A stretch of 64,000 bases of DNA, taken from assembly GCF_048544455.1 (NCBI RefSeq), contig NC_133537.1:18103541-18167540 (forward strand), in the 5' to 3' direction. The notes under the pieces are model-generated. The model was not told the DNA's origin. It worked only from the letters and a program-made list of their open reading frames with translations, and did not search any database. The DNA comes from Silene latifolia (Eukaryota > Streptophyta > Magnoliopsida > Caryophyllales > Caryophyllaceae). Made by a program: the position numbers and the translations under genes. Position 1 is the first letter of the stretch, and each line of letters opens with the position of its first letter. Below are positions 48,001 to 61,159 of the stretch, piece after piece.

Positions 48001-51000
48001 TAACAAGGTTTGTCTTACGGTAAAGCCGGCTCAACTCCCTTGCGAAACTGGTACTTCATGGGTTTCTACTTTTTGGTAAGGCTAAGTCTCAATTGTTTAT
48101 TTTAGCGAGAGGTCATGTCAATTTATTATCTATCACGTTTTAAGTGAACTAAAGCGGTGAACTAAGATAATTGTAATTGACACGGTCGATAAACTCGATA
48201 GAATGATAATGCATGTTTTAGTTATGGCGATTTAGCGATGCATGTAACATATAATAAAAATGTAAAGCATAAATAAATTCCTAGTATGGCCTTCCTATAA
48301 AAGTAAATCTAATAAACTATTACAAATTCGGAAACCAACTCCTTTGGTCCCTAGAACTTCAGTTGAGGCACGCATCTCGAGGTAACACCGTCTTAATGTA
48401 TCGTCTTCCTTGAGTGACACTGTCTTCAAGGAACTCCGAAATAAATAAATTACATAACAAATTACATAATTTCCTATTATACATTTGTAATTAAAATAAA
48501 GTAAATCTATTAAATTACAAAACGGTGATACGAGATCACAATAAATTACAACCGAATCGATATTCCCATACATTTCGGGTAATACCAATTAAAAACTAAG
48601 GCCATACTAAGTAAAATTTACATAATTCAAAATTACATAAAATAAAATTATGACAATCATAAATAAAATGCAGCATTATAATATGTATGAACATGCCCAA
48701 TTTTATGCTAAATCGCCTTTAAGGAGCCAATATCGTATATTAAACGGTTTTTACGGATTTGCGTGATTCAACTTTTTAAAATCACAATAAATTACATAAA
48801 ATCATATTTATGCACAAGTTAATTACCCTAACCAACTTAGGACTCAAAATTAGTCTCCACTAACATATTGACTATAATTAACTTATATTTCTTAAAATTG
48901 TTCTTTAATGGACTCAAAATTACAATAAAATGCTATAAACTTCAAATAAATCACAAAAATTTCAAATAAATTCAAAATTTGAAATTTAAACTCATGAACA
49001 TTCTGGAAAAATACCATGACACTCATAATGTTCAAAAACTTAGGTTAAAAATTTCGAAAATTTATCGGGAAAAACATTGTTGCGGTTTATCGGATTTATC
49101 AAATATAATCATAAAAACATGAGAAAAATTATATTTATCAACTTTTCAATTTTAGATCTGAAACAGATAATAAAATGCAACATGTGACGTTTTTCCTTAG
49201 TCATGAAGTATGTTTTAGCAATTATTCACTAATTAAGTCACTATTTATGCTATTTTTCATCAAAAATCCATAAATCATGCATGAAGACTTCATTATAGTC
49301 TATTATTTTACACACATCGTGTAAAATTGCATGTGACAACATACTAAATTTTTATGACTAGATTCAAAATTTATCTCATATTAACCCATTTAACAAATAA
49401 ATTCGATTTTTATCATGAAAAATCCATATTTCGAGCATAAAAATTCCAAAAATTCTAAAAATTTACAGATCATCTAAAAATAATATATGTGAAAACATAT
49501 TCAAAAACCACTGGAAAATCCGAAGTTTAGCTAATTTTCGTCCAAAAATGACATTTTTATCATAAAAATCACATTTTAATGCCAATATTATATAAAATGA
49601 ACAATAAAATCCATAAATTAAACCAAAATATCCTAAAACATTTTAGGACCAGAAACTTTAACATGCATAATAAATTTCGTGATATATCATAATAAACACA
49701 AATTTATAAGTTTTATATGTTAATCGTATAACTCGGAAAAACAATAACTGATTTGCATGCAAACAACCAAAGGCTCTTGATACCGCTTGTTAGAAATCTA
49801 TATCTCATTACTTTACATATTCATATATGTTTCAATTAATTTAGTCATAAAAAATAATTTACAAATCTTATGATGCAAACTTAAATTAAAAGAGAAGAAA
49901 TCATTGTCCTTACTACATGATTTCGGTTTTATGGGCACCAACAAGATCTCCTTCTTGTTAGTTCTTGAGCTCACCAACAATGGATGAACAAGATTCAAGT
50001 TTAGAATCTCTCCCAAAAGCATATACCCAAGGAAAACTCATAATAACTAATATTAATTTGATCTAGTAATAATATTAATTATACTTAAATTTGACACAAA
50101 AATGTTATTTTTGCTCTTGAATTTCGGTTCAAGAGAGAGCTTTTGTGAGGTTTTTATTTCTCTATAAATGTCATAAGATGTAGAGAGAATAGTCAAAAAT
50201 TTCTTACACTAGAAATTTTTGTATAAAAAATGATGAATGAAAAAATTGAAAAGAAAAACTCTTTTCTTTTCTTCTATGGTTGGTCGAAATTTTTGGCCTT
50301 GGGTAGTATGCCCAATGCCTTTTATTTTTGCTCTTCTCAAAAGCTTAGGTTTGCATGGCTACTTGTTAGCTTCCATCATTGTGTTTTCCACTTAAACAAT
50401 TAACACAATTTTTCCACTAACTCCCTCCAATATTTCGGTATATATATATCAATAAAATGGGAGGTCCATTTTATTTTATCATTTGTCAATTTTGTCACAT
50501 GTTACATGACATGTCATAATGTAATGCATTTTTAATATATTAAAAATCAACATACTCATAAAATATGTCATTTACAAAATCGACTAGTAATTCATAATTA
50601 CTTATACCAAAATAGTTTATTAATTATAAATCACAACATCTTGTATTTATAATAAATCATTCATTCAATCTCAATTTAATATCAATTGTTTCGTAAACAA
50701 TAACTTTATCCAAGTAATAAAACAATTCGATTACTTAGACCGTATCTAATTTAATCGAATTACAAAAAGACACGTTAACTTTACTCACAAAATCATCCGT
50801 CAATTTTAAGCAATTTAATTAACTCGTATCGACATACGATTAATTAAATAATCAATTAAGAGTATTTCCCTATAGGTATGACCTAAGGGGATCAACTGAT
50901 CACCACTGTCGCACGACAGTAATGTCAAACTCTAGTCAGCCAATCATTACCGATATGTGTGGACCAGTTGACTGTAAAATATTATATCCCACATGTATTC

Positions 51001-51079
51001 TTAAAACGAGTTTTAAACATGTGATCATTATGATCAACAGTTGTGATCGCATTATTTTCGGAGGACACATATTCCAACA
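45040..51079 (-). mobile_element. Coding-poor LTR retrotransposon (fossil)
   Basis: A 5-bp target duplication, TTACT, lies at 45035-45039 and 51080-51084. The outer ends are TGTTAGAAAT and ATTCCAACA. The right LTR spans 49788-51079. At the left, only the outer stretch of the LTR (about 45040-45178) is recognisable. Next to the right LTR, the complement reads AGCGGTATCAAGAGCC, a primer site of the tRNA-Met type, so the element is on the minus strand. The interior of about 4.6 kb has no frame above about 100 codons and no recognisable gag or pol, so it is either a large non-autonomous element or heavily decayed. An internal duplication around AACTTGGGCATCGGTAAAGC (about 47711 and 47921) is present. 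The superfamily is not assigned. It split a duplicated block of the giant MULE. Confidence 0.85.
49788..51079 (-). repeat. Right LTR of the second LTR element
   Basis: About 1292 bp from TGTTAGAAATC to TTCCAACA. Its first 135 bp match 45040-45178 closely. Confidence 0.85.
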
Positions 51080-51981
51080 TTACTGTCATTAACATTCAAT
51101 ACATTTTTTAGATATGCTATATCAAAATGCACAACAATATTTCCTATGAACATTATCAATAAAATAAATGTTCCTTTAAAGGTATGACAATGGACATTGG
51201 CAGGAATACATTATATACGAACCTTTATTTATATGAAATAAATTACCAGAGCATATTAGAATTCCATTACTGCATTATTCTTGCAATAATATTCAATATA
51301 CTTATTTACATGAAGATATGAATTTCTTTTGCGGGGAAAAAATAATAAGAACAAAAAAAAACAGAAATTAGAGTACCTTTTTAAGGGAGTGAAGACGGTT
51401 TGTATGATTATTCCTTAGATTTTGTAATTAGCACACTAGTTTCGATAAGTATTTATAGTGAGTTTTATATATAAACTGCTTTGGATAAGAATAGGAGAAG
51501 TTACAATTTATATATGAGTGTAGTATTATTTGTCTTTTCACATGCATTAGTTTACAACTGCCATTTGACACATGTCTCATTTAATCAAATAATCATGAAT
51601 AGTGGTGTCTTTTCACCTGAATTATTTTACAACTTGCATCTGAGAGTGTAATTATTAGATGCATTAATTTATATTATTTAATTTAAATGGTACATTGTTA
51701 ATGCACGTAATGGACATTGTAAATACAGTGATGGGACAATTCTTTTCATGATGTATCGAAAATCCAAAAATTACAAAAGGTACTACGTCAATATAATGAA
51801 ATATCATTAACAAATAAGAGAATGTACTTATATTCTTATATTCTGAATGGACATTGAAAATCAACAGTAGGTACAAGGGGTATGAGGTAAATATAAAACT
51901 TATACTCAAATGTACCTCAGCTGTTTATATATAGTATTACTCGGTTTGATTTAATAGAATAAAAGCAAGTTCGACCGCTGG
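51080..51981. repeat. Duplicated non-coding blocks right of the LTR element
   Basis: 51080-51310 continues the copy of 22960-23310, and 51312-51485 copies 44795-44990. The rest, to 51981, is AT-rich and probably the 3' flank of the minus-strand F-box-like relic. Confidence 0.8.
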
Positions 51982-52565
51982 TCAGGAAATTGATGTTGGG
52001 ATAGAGGCAAAATCTTCTTCTTCACTGTCTACAACAACAAGATTTCCTAACTCGGGTGCCAAATGATATTGAAACAGGTGCAATGTCCTCATTGTTAAGA
52101 GATTGTCTGTCAAGTAACAAAGACACCTTCGGAAAACCACTACATTATCCCTGGTAGTCGTTCTAACCCCAAATGAAATGCTTGTCTGTAATCTGTTTTC
52201 ATATTCCTCTCTTAAACGGGCTTCCTCATTGTGTAAGATAAACATCTTAGCCAAACACTTGCATACTGCTTCCATGTTATGTTTGTCAGCTTGATTAACT
52301 TTTTGAAAGATTTGTAGCATATAAGTTTCATCTTGTAGTACTGTGTTTTTTTTGCATAGTTGTCCTCCACCCCTGCAATTATAGCGTCCTTCCCATTGAA
52401 TAGCCATCCTAGCATTGTCTTCTTTGCGTCAAGATGATGTTCAATGAATTGTTTTCTGTCTTCCTCTTCAGAATTTGTTACCAATCCCAAGCAAAATAAT
52501 GACATGATTTCCTCTGTAGACAGATTAAGAATGGTTATTCCAAAATGTTCATTGAACGATAGCAT
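51982..52565 (-). pseudogene. F-box-like protein gene in the MULE, minus-strand copy
   Basis: The N-terminal part (52565 to about 52350) reads MLSFNEHFGITILNLSTEEI and on through TKKTMLGWLF-like residues. The C-terminal part (to 51982) is in another frame and contains ETYMLQIFQKVNQADKHN then MEAVCKCLAKMFI, ending in DSEEEDFASIP. The frames meet near an A-run at about 52347, so one frameshift is likely. The C-terminal part aligns with the plus-strand copy at 22386: LLRIF/MLQIF, KRNMAMVCKGW/KHNMEAVCKCL, then a shared TxDN and CLC motif and an acidic tail. Weak resemblance to an F-box; function is inferred only. Confidence 0.5.
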
Positions 52566-53730
52566 TTAGAACATCATACTGTAAACTTTAAAAACACTAT
52601 TAATTGAACGATGAACACTGTGAGCAATATTCGAAATTGAGTAAATTGTACAATTAGTATTTTAATTTATCTATTACTCCTATTTCATATGTTGTACACA
52701 ATTTTCCTACTTGTCCCAATTACCCCAACACACGTAAAATCTCACACAATTGTAATCAATAAATAACATCCCATTAAACTTGACATGAACATCCAATTAA
52801 ACTGAAAACGACGAAAATGTAACCAACAAAAGAGGCGTGATTTTCAGGTGATTTTGTCAATGATTTAAATCAACCAAGTATAATTATCTAAGAAATACAC
52901 CAAAAGAATGGACGAAATTCAGGACAAATTAGTAAATGAACGTGATTACCTGGCAATGAAGAAGTATTGAAAACGAAGGTAGAGTATAACCAAAATTTAT
53001 GGAGAAGTTACGTAATACTCCGTAGTTGAAAGAAGTATTTTCTTTGGAAAGATTGTTTGAAAGAAGTATTTCTTTTATCTATTTTAGATTTACACCTAAT
53101 TGTGTGTTTTATAATTGAACATAAATTGGCTATACTTCGATAATAGGTATTATTAGGTTCACCCTAGATTTACGTGTGTTGGGGTTATTTGAGGAAGTAA
53201 GAAAATTGTGTGCAACATATGATATAGAAGTAATAGTTAAATTAAAATACTAATTGTACATATTTACTAAATTTCGAATATTGCTATTTCCCTTCTCTTT
53301 TCTGCCCTCTTCTCATATGATTTGTTTAAATATTAGTGTATACGGAGTATATTTTTTTATTTTCCTTAAAATGAACATTCTCGTATTAAAATGACCACGC
53401 ATGATATAAATTAATTGTATCAATTATGAGATCCTAAAGCAAGAAAGTTACACAGGATGTAAATTTGTTTTCCTTAAAATGAACATTCTCGTATTAAAGC
53501 AAGAACATCATTGATTTTGGTGAACATTTGTTTTCCTTAAAATGGATAATTGATCATTATAGAATGTACATTATAACAAGTAGCTTGGGATGAATGCACA
53601 TCCAGTACAACTTTGGTGTACATACGCCAAAGATCAAAAGTACATTATCAATACAGCAAACCCAATAGACATCAACTAACACCAGATATGTCGACAGCAC
53701 AAAAGAAAACTAATAAATCATATTCAGGAA
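52566..53730. other. AT-rich spacer within the giant MULE
   Basis: Contains short repeated words (for example TTTTCCTTAAAATGAACATT at 53360 and 53470) but no gene. The left part is likely the promoter of the minus-strand F-box-like relic. Confidence 0.4.
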
Positions 53731-54949
53731 CTATTTGTGACTGTCGTGACACGCTAATGCATGTCTAATAATGCTGTTACGATGTTTGTTGTGCTCAAAT
53801 GTTAGTAGCGTGCATAGGTACTTGAATCTCAGCATTGTTAACGATTTCATCTGCAAAAAAAAAAAACATGAAATTAGAATTTAATAACCAATAAGATAAC
53901 ATTGATTTGTTCTAAATAAGTTACAATTAAAATGTAAAACTCACATCAATTTTGGACAGTCCACAGTCCCAAGTGCCTATTCCCATAAATGTTTCCATGT
54001 GCCTCATGGTGTAAATACCACAGTCAAAAATATTTCTATTATTTCTCCATGGAAGCATTGCTATTGTAGGATCCATGCCCATTACTATATTACTTTTCTC
54101 CATAGTTGATTGATTTTCACCCAAAAACCGTGCAAAAGCATCACCCTGTAACACAATAATAATAATTAGACGAGATAAACCATAATGTACATGAATTTAC
54201 CAATGCAAGTGAACGATAATAATTCATAGTTGAGAAGAATGTAAATTTACCAGTTCAAGTACACTATCACCATACTCTTCTAAGACACTCCCTCTTCTAA
54301 TGCAATTGTCAAGAATCATGAGACATTTCCTTGGCAGGTCGAAAACGTACAACACAAAATAATTCTCAAGTGCAATAGGGAAGAAGAACTAGCATCAGGG
54401 AAAGAACAATTGTAAGGTCACTGACACAAAATGATTCTCAAGTGCACATTTTGAAAACTTTGACAGTACATTCACTGACTTCTATTCAAATAGACTGCTA
54501 CAGTAATACTGAATTTAATTTCAATTACTAAATAAAGTGAGGGACTCAGTAGTTCAATGGATGGAAGATCAATCCACTCAAACTCATTTAATTCTACTTC
54601 GATGCGACGCTTGAAAGGTTTGTAACGATGATCATCAATAGAAGCACCTGTGTTCTTCATTAATAATAACTGCACAATGAAGATAAAATTTTAGTAATGT
54701 GAAAATGTTGGAAATAGTAAACTGAAATACATGAAAACAATGACCAAACTTACATATGTAAGTGTACTAAAAAAGAATCGTGTGAGATTGGTTGGATTCC
54801 CATCCTTGATGGAGGTTGACAAACAGTAGGTGAATCAGGACTGATTTGCACAACCATAGTGACATCTGTGTTCTTCAGTTTTAAATGTTTTTTTTTAAAA
54901 AAAAAAAGAAAAAAAAAACATATAAGACAGAAACATAAAGCCATTAAAA

Positions 54950-55325
54950 ATACAGATATCCAAAAAGGACATGCTAAACATTAAAAAAGTACATGAAGAA
55001 AATACATCCTAATTATTAAGCCATAGCAAAGAACATCAAAATTATTAGGAAATAATGCGTACAAATTCCGACATATTGATTTGAAGCACAGGTATCCAGA
55101 AAGTAAATGCTAAACATTAACAAACTACATCAAAATCATTAGAAAATAATGCGTATAAATTCCGACATATTGATATGAAGGACACGTATCCAGAAAGTAA
55201 ATGCTAAACATTAAAAAAGTACATGAAGAAAATACATCCTAAACATTTAAAAATATTAAGCCATAGCAAAGTACATCAAAATCATTAGGAAACAATGCGT
55301 ATAAATTCCGACATATTGATGCACC
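54950..55325. repeat. Tandem repeats between the two protease units of gene 2
   Basis: Three imperfect units share GTATCCAGAAAGTAAATGCT, CATTAAAAAAGTACATGAAG and ATAAATTCCGACATATTGAT, with unit lengths of about 100-150 bp. Confidence 0.8.
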
Positions 55326-55859
55326 TGAGAAATAATATTGGGACTGATTTATAATGAACATCTTCGAACATTAATAGCTAAGGAAACTATGTAAAATTTG
55401 AAGCAGATGAAAAGTAAACACAGTTGTTTTTAGCAAATAATTAAAGGCAAAGAGTATAACCTTCATTCCGATAGAGAGCGATAAGATTAAGTGAACGATC
55501 TGAGAATGAGAAAACGTGCAGGTACAATTTAATTGACAGGTTTATCAAAAAGTAGTAAGATGTTAAAGAGAAAAAGTTTAAAGTGGCAATATTTTTTAAA
55601 AAAATTGGGTCATACTATAATGCCATAAGTCCATTCTTTTTTATTTCTTTTTTTGTTTATTCCAACTGCTAGAACCGTTTGAACCTCTACTTTTATATAC
55701 CCATTTTATACTTAAAAACTTCAGATTAGGTCAAATTAGGATATATGGCCATTTAACACAATGGTAATGTTATAATTTGTCAATGTATTTTTTAAAAGTT
55801 CTAAATGTACTTTTTCGACATTCATAATGTACAAATTAGCTCAAGTTGTTGGATTACGC

Positions 55860-56230
55860 AACGACCACAAGATCGAAAGACGCCCTAGAGGGGGCGACTG
55901 AACGCTTTTTGGGGACGGGATTAAAAGTAGGGGGCCAAGTATCCTAAAACGGCATGAGAAAGGGTTTAGGGTTGGATTATGAACGGCCGCAAGACCAAAA
56001 GACACCTTAGAGAGGGCGACTGAACCCTTTTTGGGGACAAGATTAAAACTAGGGGGCCGGGTATCCTAAAATGGGACGGGAAAGCGTTTAGGGTTGCATT
56101 AGGCAGACCGCTACGCGAATCCACCTAATCCAACTCTAAACCCTTTCCCTTATGCGTGGTTTGTATAGCCGCAAGACCAAAAGACACCCAACAAGGGGCG
56201 AGTGAACCCATTTTTTGGAAAGGAATTAAA
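55860..56230. repeat. Diverged satellite units, second site
   Basis: About three degenerate units with AAGACCAAAAGACACC, GGGCGACTGAACCC and AGGGTTTAGGGTTGGATT. These match the array at 40836-43560 but have decayed further. Confidence 0.9.
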
Positions 56231-56309
56231 AATAGATCTTTGACAGTTTATTAAACAGGTTTTCCTGTTTACACTGTATATATTATGTAATTTATGTAAA
56301 CAGTTTAAT

Positions 56310-56650
56310 TAAAATGTCCATTATCTATATTCATAATGTGCATGTTCTGATAATTAGGTGCAACTAAAATATCATTAAGCACTGTTTGAAAAATGTACAT
56401 TATATTATATTTAAAGGTACATTAAATTATTTTAAAAAGAACATGAAACATTAATTAAATTGTAATGCATGTGATCGTTTAATAAGATAGAAAACTTCAA
56501 AAGTTAATTCATATACTTAGATTATGATGTCGCTATGGATAGATCTTTGACGTGATTTTAGACCTATTTTCCTGTTTTAATGTATAATAGAAATAAATGT
56601 ACTTTCAATTTAATTCAAATGTCCATTATGTATGTTCATAATGTGCATGT
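56310..56650 (+). repeat. Internal direct repeat of the giant MULE (copy of 21946-22160)
   Basis: Shared stretches include TGATAATTAGGTGCAACTAA, AATATCATTAAGCACTGTTT and TTTAATTCAAATGTCCATTA. Both copies have the same orientation. Confidence 0.85.
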
Positions 56651-59600
56651 ACTGTTTTACAAAAAAAGATTTAAAAGAAGACCTGAAATGTACATTATAT
56701 TATTTTGCTAATTCAGTACATCATAAGACGCTATTCAAGGAGATAATAACGTTCAAGTAAATAGCACGTCAAAAATAGACAAGAAGTACTTTAATTAAGT
56801 GCAACTAAACATTGGTTCACAAATTCAACATTTTGCTTATGCAATTACAAATAATTACACATACTAACATACATTAGAATTTAAAACATCATACTACACG
56901 AATAGGGATGTCATCAGACAAATTCTAACGTACTGCGTAGATAATATTTGAACATTAAATGTAGTCACTAGCTTTAGGGAAATGACCCTTCTTCGCATGA
57001 TCAACGACAGTTTCATGGCAATCGTTGTGGTCGAACATAAGTAATGTGCATAGATATTTGTATCGTAACACTTTAAGCACGCTCCGCTGCAAAACAGAAG
57101 CCAATAATTAACAAGATAGGCAAAACACAATGAACATGAATTTCTTTAAAATAAGAACCAACACTCACATCATTTTTCATCAGGCCACATTTCCAAGAGA
57201 TTAATCCCATAAATGTTTCCATGTGTCTCATTGTGTATATACCACAGTCATCAACATTGTAGTTATTTCTTGAACTAAGCTTTGCAACAATGAGATCCAT
57301 AACCAACACAACGTTGCTAGAGTCAGAAGTTTTTGGGTTCTCACCCAAAAACCTTCCAAGAGCATCAATCTATGACAAAATATTTTAAACCAGTGTTAAG
57401 CGCGACTAATAGTCAAAATTCAATAGAACAACAAGAATGTGTCAAATTCAAACATACTGTTAACAGTGGAGATACACCATATTTCTTGATGGCGTCTTCA
57501 TCTGAGAGTGAGTTGTCAAGAATGACGAAACGCTTCCTCACCAGGTCAACCACGTATAAGAAAAAGCGTTTTTCGTGTACAATTGGGAAAAAAAAAACTG
57601 AAATTACAAAACAAATGACGTACAACCATAAGTACAGTCAAACTCTTCGAAGGGTACATTTTAACTAATCGTGAGGCACATGTAAAAAATGAGAACGGTA
57701 CATTGCAATATAAAGTGACCTCATTTAATACAAACGCAAAGAAAATTCCCTTTGATTCAAGCAGTTGAAATAAAACAAAAGCAGAATGCAGACATGGAAT
57801 GATAGTATGACTCATGGTGTATGTTCCCAACGTGTGCATATAGTTGCAACTGCTCATGCATGTTAGATATTCCCCACATTGAGAAATTACAACATTAACA
57901 TTGTAAATGTTTAAAAAGTACATTTAGTACGTTTAGAAAGTACATTGAGAAATTATAGCATTAACATTGTGTTAAATGGCCATTTATCCTAATTTGGCCT
58001 AATCTGAACTTTTTTAATATAAAATGGGTATATACACGTTGAGGTTCAAATGAGTTTAGTAGTTGGAATTAAACAAAAAAAGAAAGGACTTATGCGATAA
58101 TAGTATGTCTCAATTTTTTAAAAATGCAATACAACAATGGCAAAAAAATTGCAAAGTATTTCAAGCAAACAATAACAACTTACGAGTGCGATTGAAGTTA
58201 TGTCTATTCCCGGGAAAAGCTGCAACTCCATTTTTACACGAGCCTCGAATAATTCATAAATTTTTTCATCACTTAAACCTGGGCTGGGTTCGCAAATACA
58301 GACTGCATGGGAAAGTAACGAAAGAGGGAAGTACAATATTTCAAAATACATATTACACACAGCATTTAAGAGTGTATGTAAATGTACTTACATGTACAAG
58401 CGTGGTAAAAAAGAACCGCTTCGGAGTACCAAGATTATTTTCTTCCTCTTTACAATTCAAATATGATGACCAGCAATCAATTACAACACTCGAAATATGT
58501 TCAGACGGCTTTAATGACCACAAATGCATTCGCGTCGCAAAATAAGTCTTGTACGAATATAAGTGTTCACTAGAGAAAAAAATATAACAAATTACTTGTC
58601 AGGTGTGAAACAGTGAAAATGACATACACAAAAAGGTAATTTAGTAAGTACACATTTTAGATTACCTGGAACGACGATTGTTAGTGCCCCGGTCACTGAA
58701 AACATAATCAACCACTTAAAGGTGCACCGCAGTAAGAGGTGTTAACACATTGGTGTCATCTTGGATAGCAAAAAACAGCGGATCAAAACGAGATGACTGT
58801 TGCTTGTTGCTGGATAGAGGTATATAAGAAGGACTTGCCATGAAATGACCCCTTTTGGTAGCTGAAGAAGATTCTCCAGTGACAGGGCGATCCCGTTTAA
58901 CCCCTTTAGCTGCGGCTAACTAACCTTGCCTCACTCTCAACAAAGTCTTTCTCCAACCCTAAATCGAACGAAAATTCACCAGTGACAGGTACAGATGAAT
59001 TTCTCCACTTAGCACATTGTTCTCTGTGTTTAGCACGAGCAAGTTTCAATTTGTACGCTTTCTCAGTTGCATTTGCTCAAAGAATAAACTGTTCATCCTC
59101 ATCTAGTGTCTTTGGATTCCCACAATGTGCACACGACACATCTTCGGTACCACCACCATATGTCAAATATACAAATTCGATTCTTTGAATGGGCCTGTTT
59201 GACACACTCTTCACCTGGGAAACATTGCAAACCAACCGCGTATTTCTCATCTAACACAACCATATCTTCCATGACTCTCTTTGTTGAAGCAGTGTAGTCA
59301 TCTGCAAACTCCTGGACAAGGCACAGTATGAAGGTACATCTTTAGTACTATGAAGGTACAAAGAAAATATTTCAAAGTGAATCTTGAAAAGGAATAGTGA
59401 ATACTTCGAGAATCAATGGATATACCTCCGGAGACGAGTACGAAATTGGAGATTTTGTATCAGTACTAACATCCCTCGACACTCTCCGCACTTTTTCAAC
59501 CACTTGTCTACATGGATTAGAAAATCTAATTCTTTCCATTGGTCGACCTTTTACACGACCAAGACCAAATCGACCAGACTTCCATCTCCTGCTTTTCCCT

Positions 59601-60528
59601 TGAGAAAAGTGCGGCGGATGTCCAATTCAAAAAGTATAGTAATCTCTTTCTACGAATCGTTTTTCATGGACAACACGGTCAACATAAACAAGCTGCAAGT
59701 AAAAACAGGATTATGACTGGAAAATGGCAGGTTTTAAAACCATAATAACTAACAATAAATGTAACCCAGAAGATTTGTACTATTAGAAACAGGAGAGGTC
59801 CACCAAAGTGATTATTCTTCCCCTTCTTGACCCAATCCTTTGTGTTATACCGCAAACTCTCCATGACAAATTGACACCAATCAAGCTGGCCAATGGCAGA
59901 CACATTCCTCAGCGATTTTAGTACATGGTGATTGACGAACGGCTTCTGATTGTTGCGCATTAACAAAGACACAACAAGCACCACAAAATTAATCTTAAAT
60001 TGATCACTGTAATCATCATGACAAATAATATGCTCTGCAAGGGTCTTGATATCCACTTGACCATCAACATGAAATTGAGCTTCCCAATGCGCGTAAAACG
60101 CATCACATTCTGCATCTTCGTCACTACAGCATGAAAGTAAAACAGGTTTTCCTCCAATTGGGAGGCAAACAGCATCATGAATACAAGAAGCAGAAACACG
60201 AAAGTGCTGTTTATCAGGTAGAATGATGAAATCCGAATACGGGTTGTAGTTCTCAATTAACCAATAACCAAGGCGTAAAGGAAGCCTTGTAACCCCTTAG
60301 CCAGAACAATGAAGAAAAATCAATCTCTTCCAGAGCACACCATTGATTGTAATCAAGGTGTCGAAGGACATCAACAAAACTTTTAGGTGACATCCGAGTG
60401 GTAATACGGGAGAACGTTGGAGTAGGATCATCAACAGTAGGACTGAGGTTGTTCAACCTCGGAGAAATACGGCGTGCAACTGTTCCAGGATCGCCTTTGC
60501 GCTTCAATAACTGAAAGTAGTTTTGCAT

Positions 60529-61159
60529 GTAATATTAATGAGTTGTGTTGTGTTGTACACGTTTCACGAAGAAATGTCCTATCAGTTTTATTGAAATGTG
60601 CATGATCTACAACAATAATGTGCACGCAATTATGACCTTTTGCATGTGGTCTTAAATTGATACTACTTACGTTAAAAGTACTTAAAATTCAACAAAAATC
60701 CAAAAAAGCACAAATTAGATCAAACTAAAAAACAACAAACAAATCGAAATGTATAAGCAAGTTACGAAATCAACAAACAATGCGGCAAATACAAATTCCG
60801 ATAGCATGCAAATGAAAACGCACATTTCGATTTTAACAACAATACTGAACTCAAAATTCATCAATAAATGAATAATCCGGCAAAATAAACATAAGAAACA
60901 TTAATTTAGGTTACAGTAGAGTTACATAAAACGGACTAATTAAATTAAGGACGAAAACGAAAAAATCTTGAAGCTAAACAATATATACCTTCATGACGAA
61001 ATAGGTAAGAGAAAATCCAACAGAAAGACGAAAATGCAACTCTACAGAGAATAAGGAAAGAGAAATAGTTGAAAGCTTAACAAAGAAGGTCGGAATCCAT
61101 GGTTGAAAGCTTAACGAAGAAGCGCGAGGTAAATTTCAGGGAAAAAGAAAGACAAAGCC
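60529..61159. other. Upstream region of Ulp1 gene 2
   Basis: 60509-60660 is a direct copy of 20897-20937 plus 21685-21805, without the hAT insert. The rest is AT-rich leader-like sequence leading to the terminus. No further gene is seen. Confidence 0.6.

Larger units (their letters stand above)
53731..60528 (-). pseudogene. Double Ulp1 (C48) protease gene 2 of the giant MULE
   Basis: This is a diverged homologue of the gene at 34410-39799 with the same layout. The N-terminal part begins MQNYFQLLKRKGDPGTVARR (60528) and has DYNQWCALEEIDFSSLFWLR, then RNNQKPFVNHHVLKSLRNV and NNHFGGPLLFL (about 59790). An exon-2-like segment follows near 59695. The proximal protease unit (about 58545-57075) keeps DDCGIYTMRHMETF but reads KRFFLYVVDLVRKRFVILDN where gene 1 has KHFYLFV, so the catalytic His is Arg. 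The distal unit (about 54700-53731) keeps FDCGIYTMRHMETF but has Tyr at the His position (NYFVLYVFD). It ends LRFKYLCTLLTFEHNKH and a TAG at 53733. Frame breaks in the N-terminal part and stops elsewhere indicate a pseudogene. Even if expressed, it should be inactive as a protease. Confidence 0.75.
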
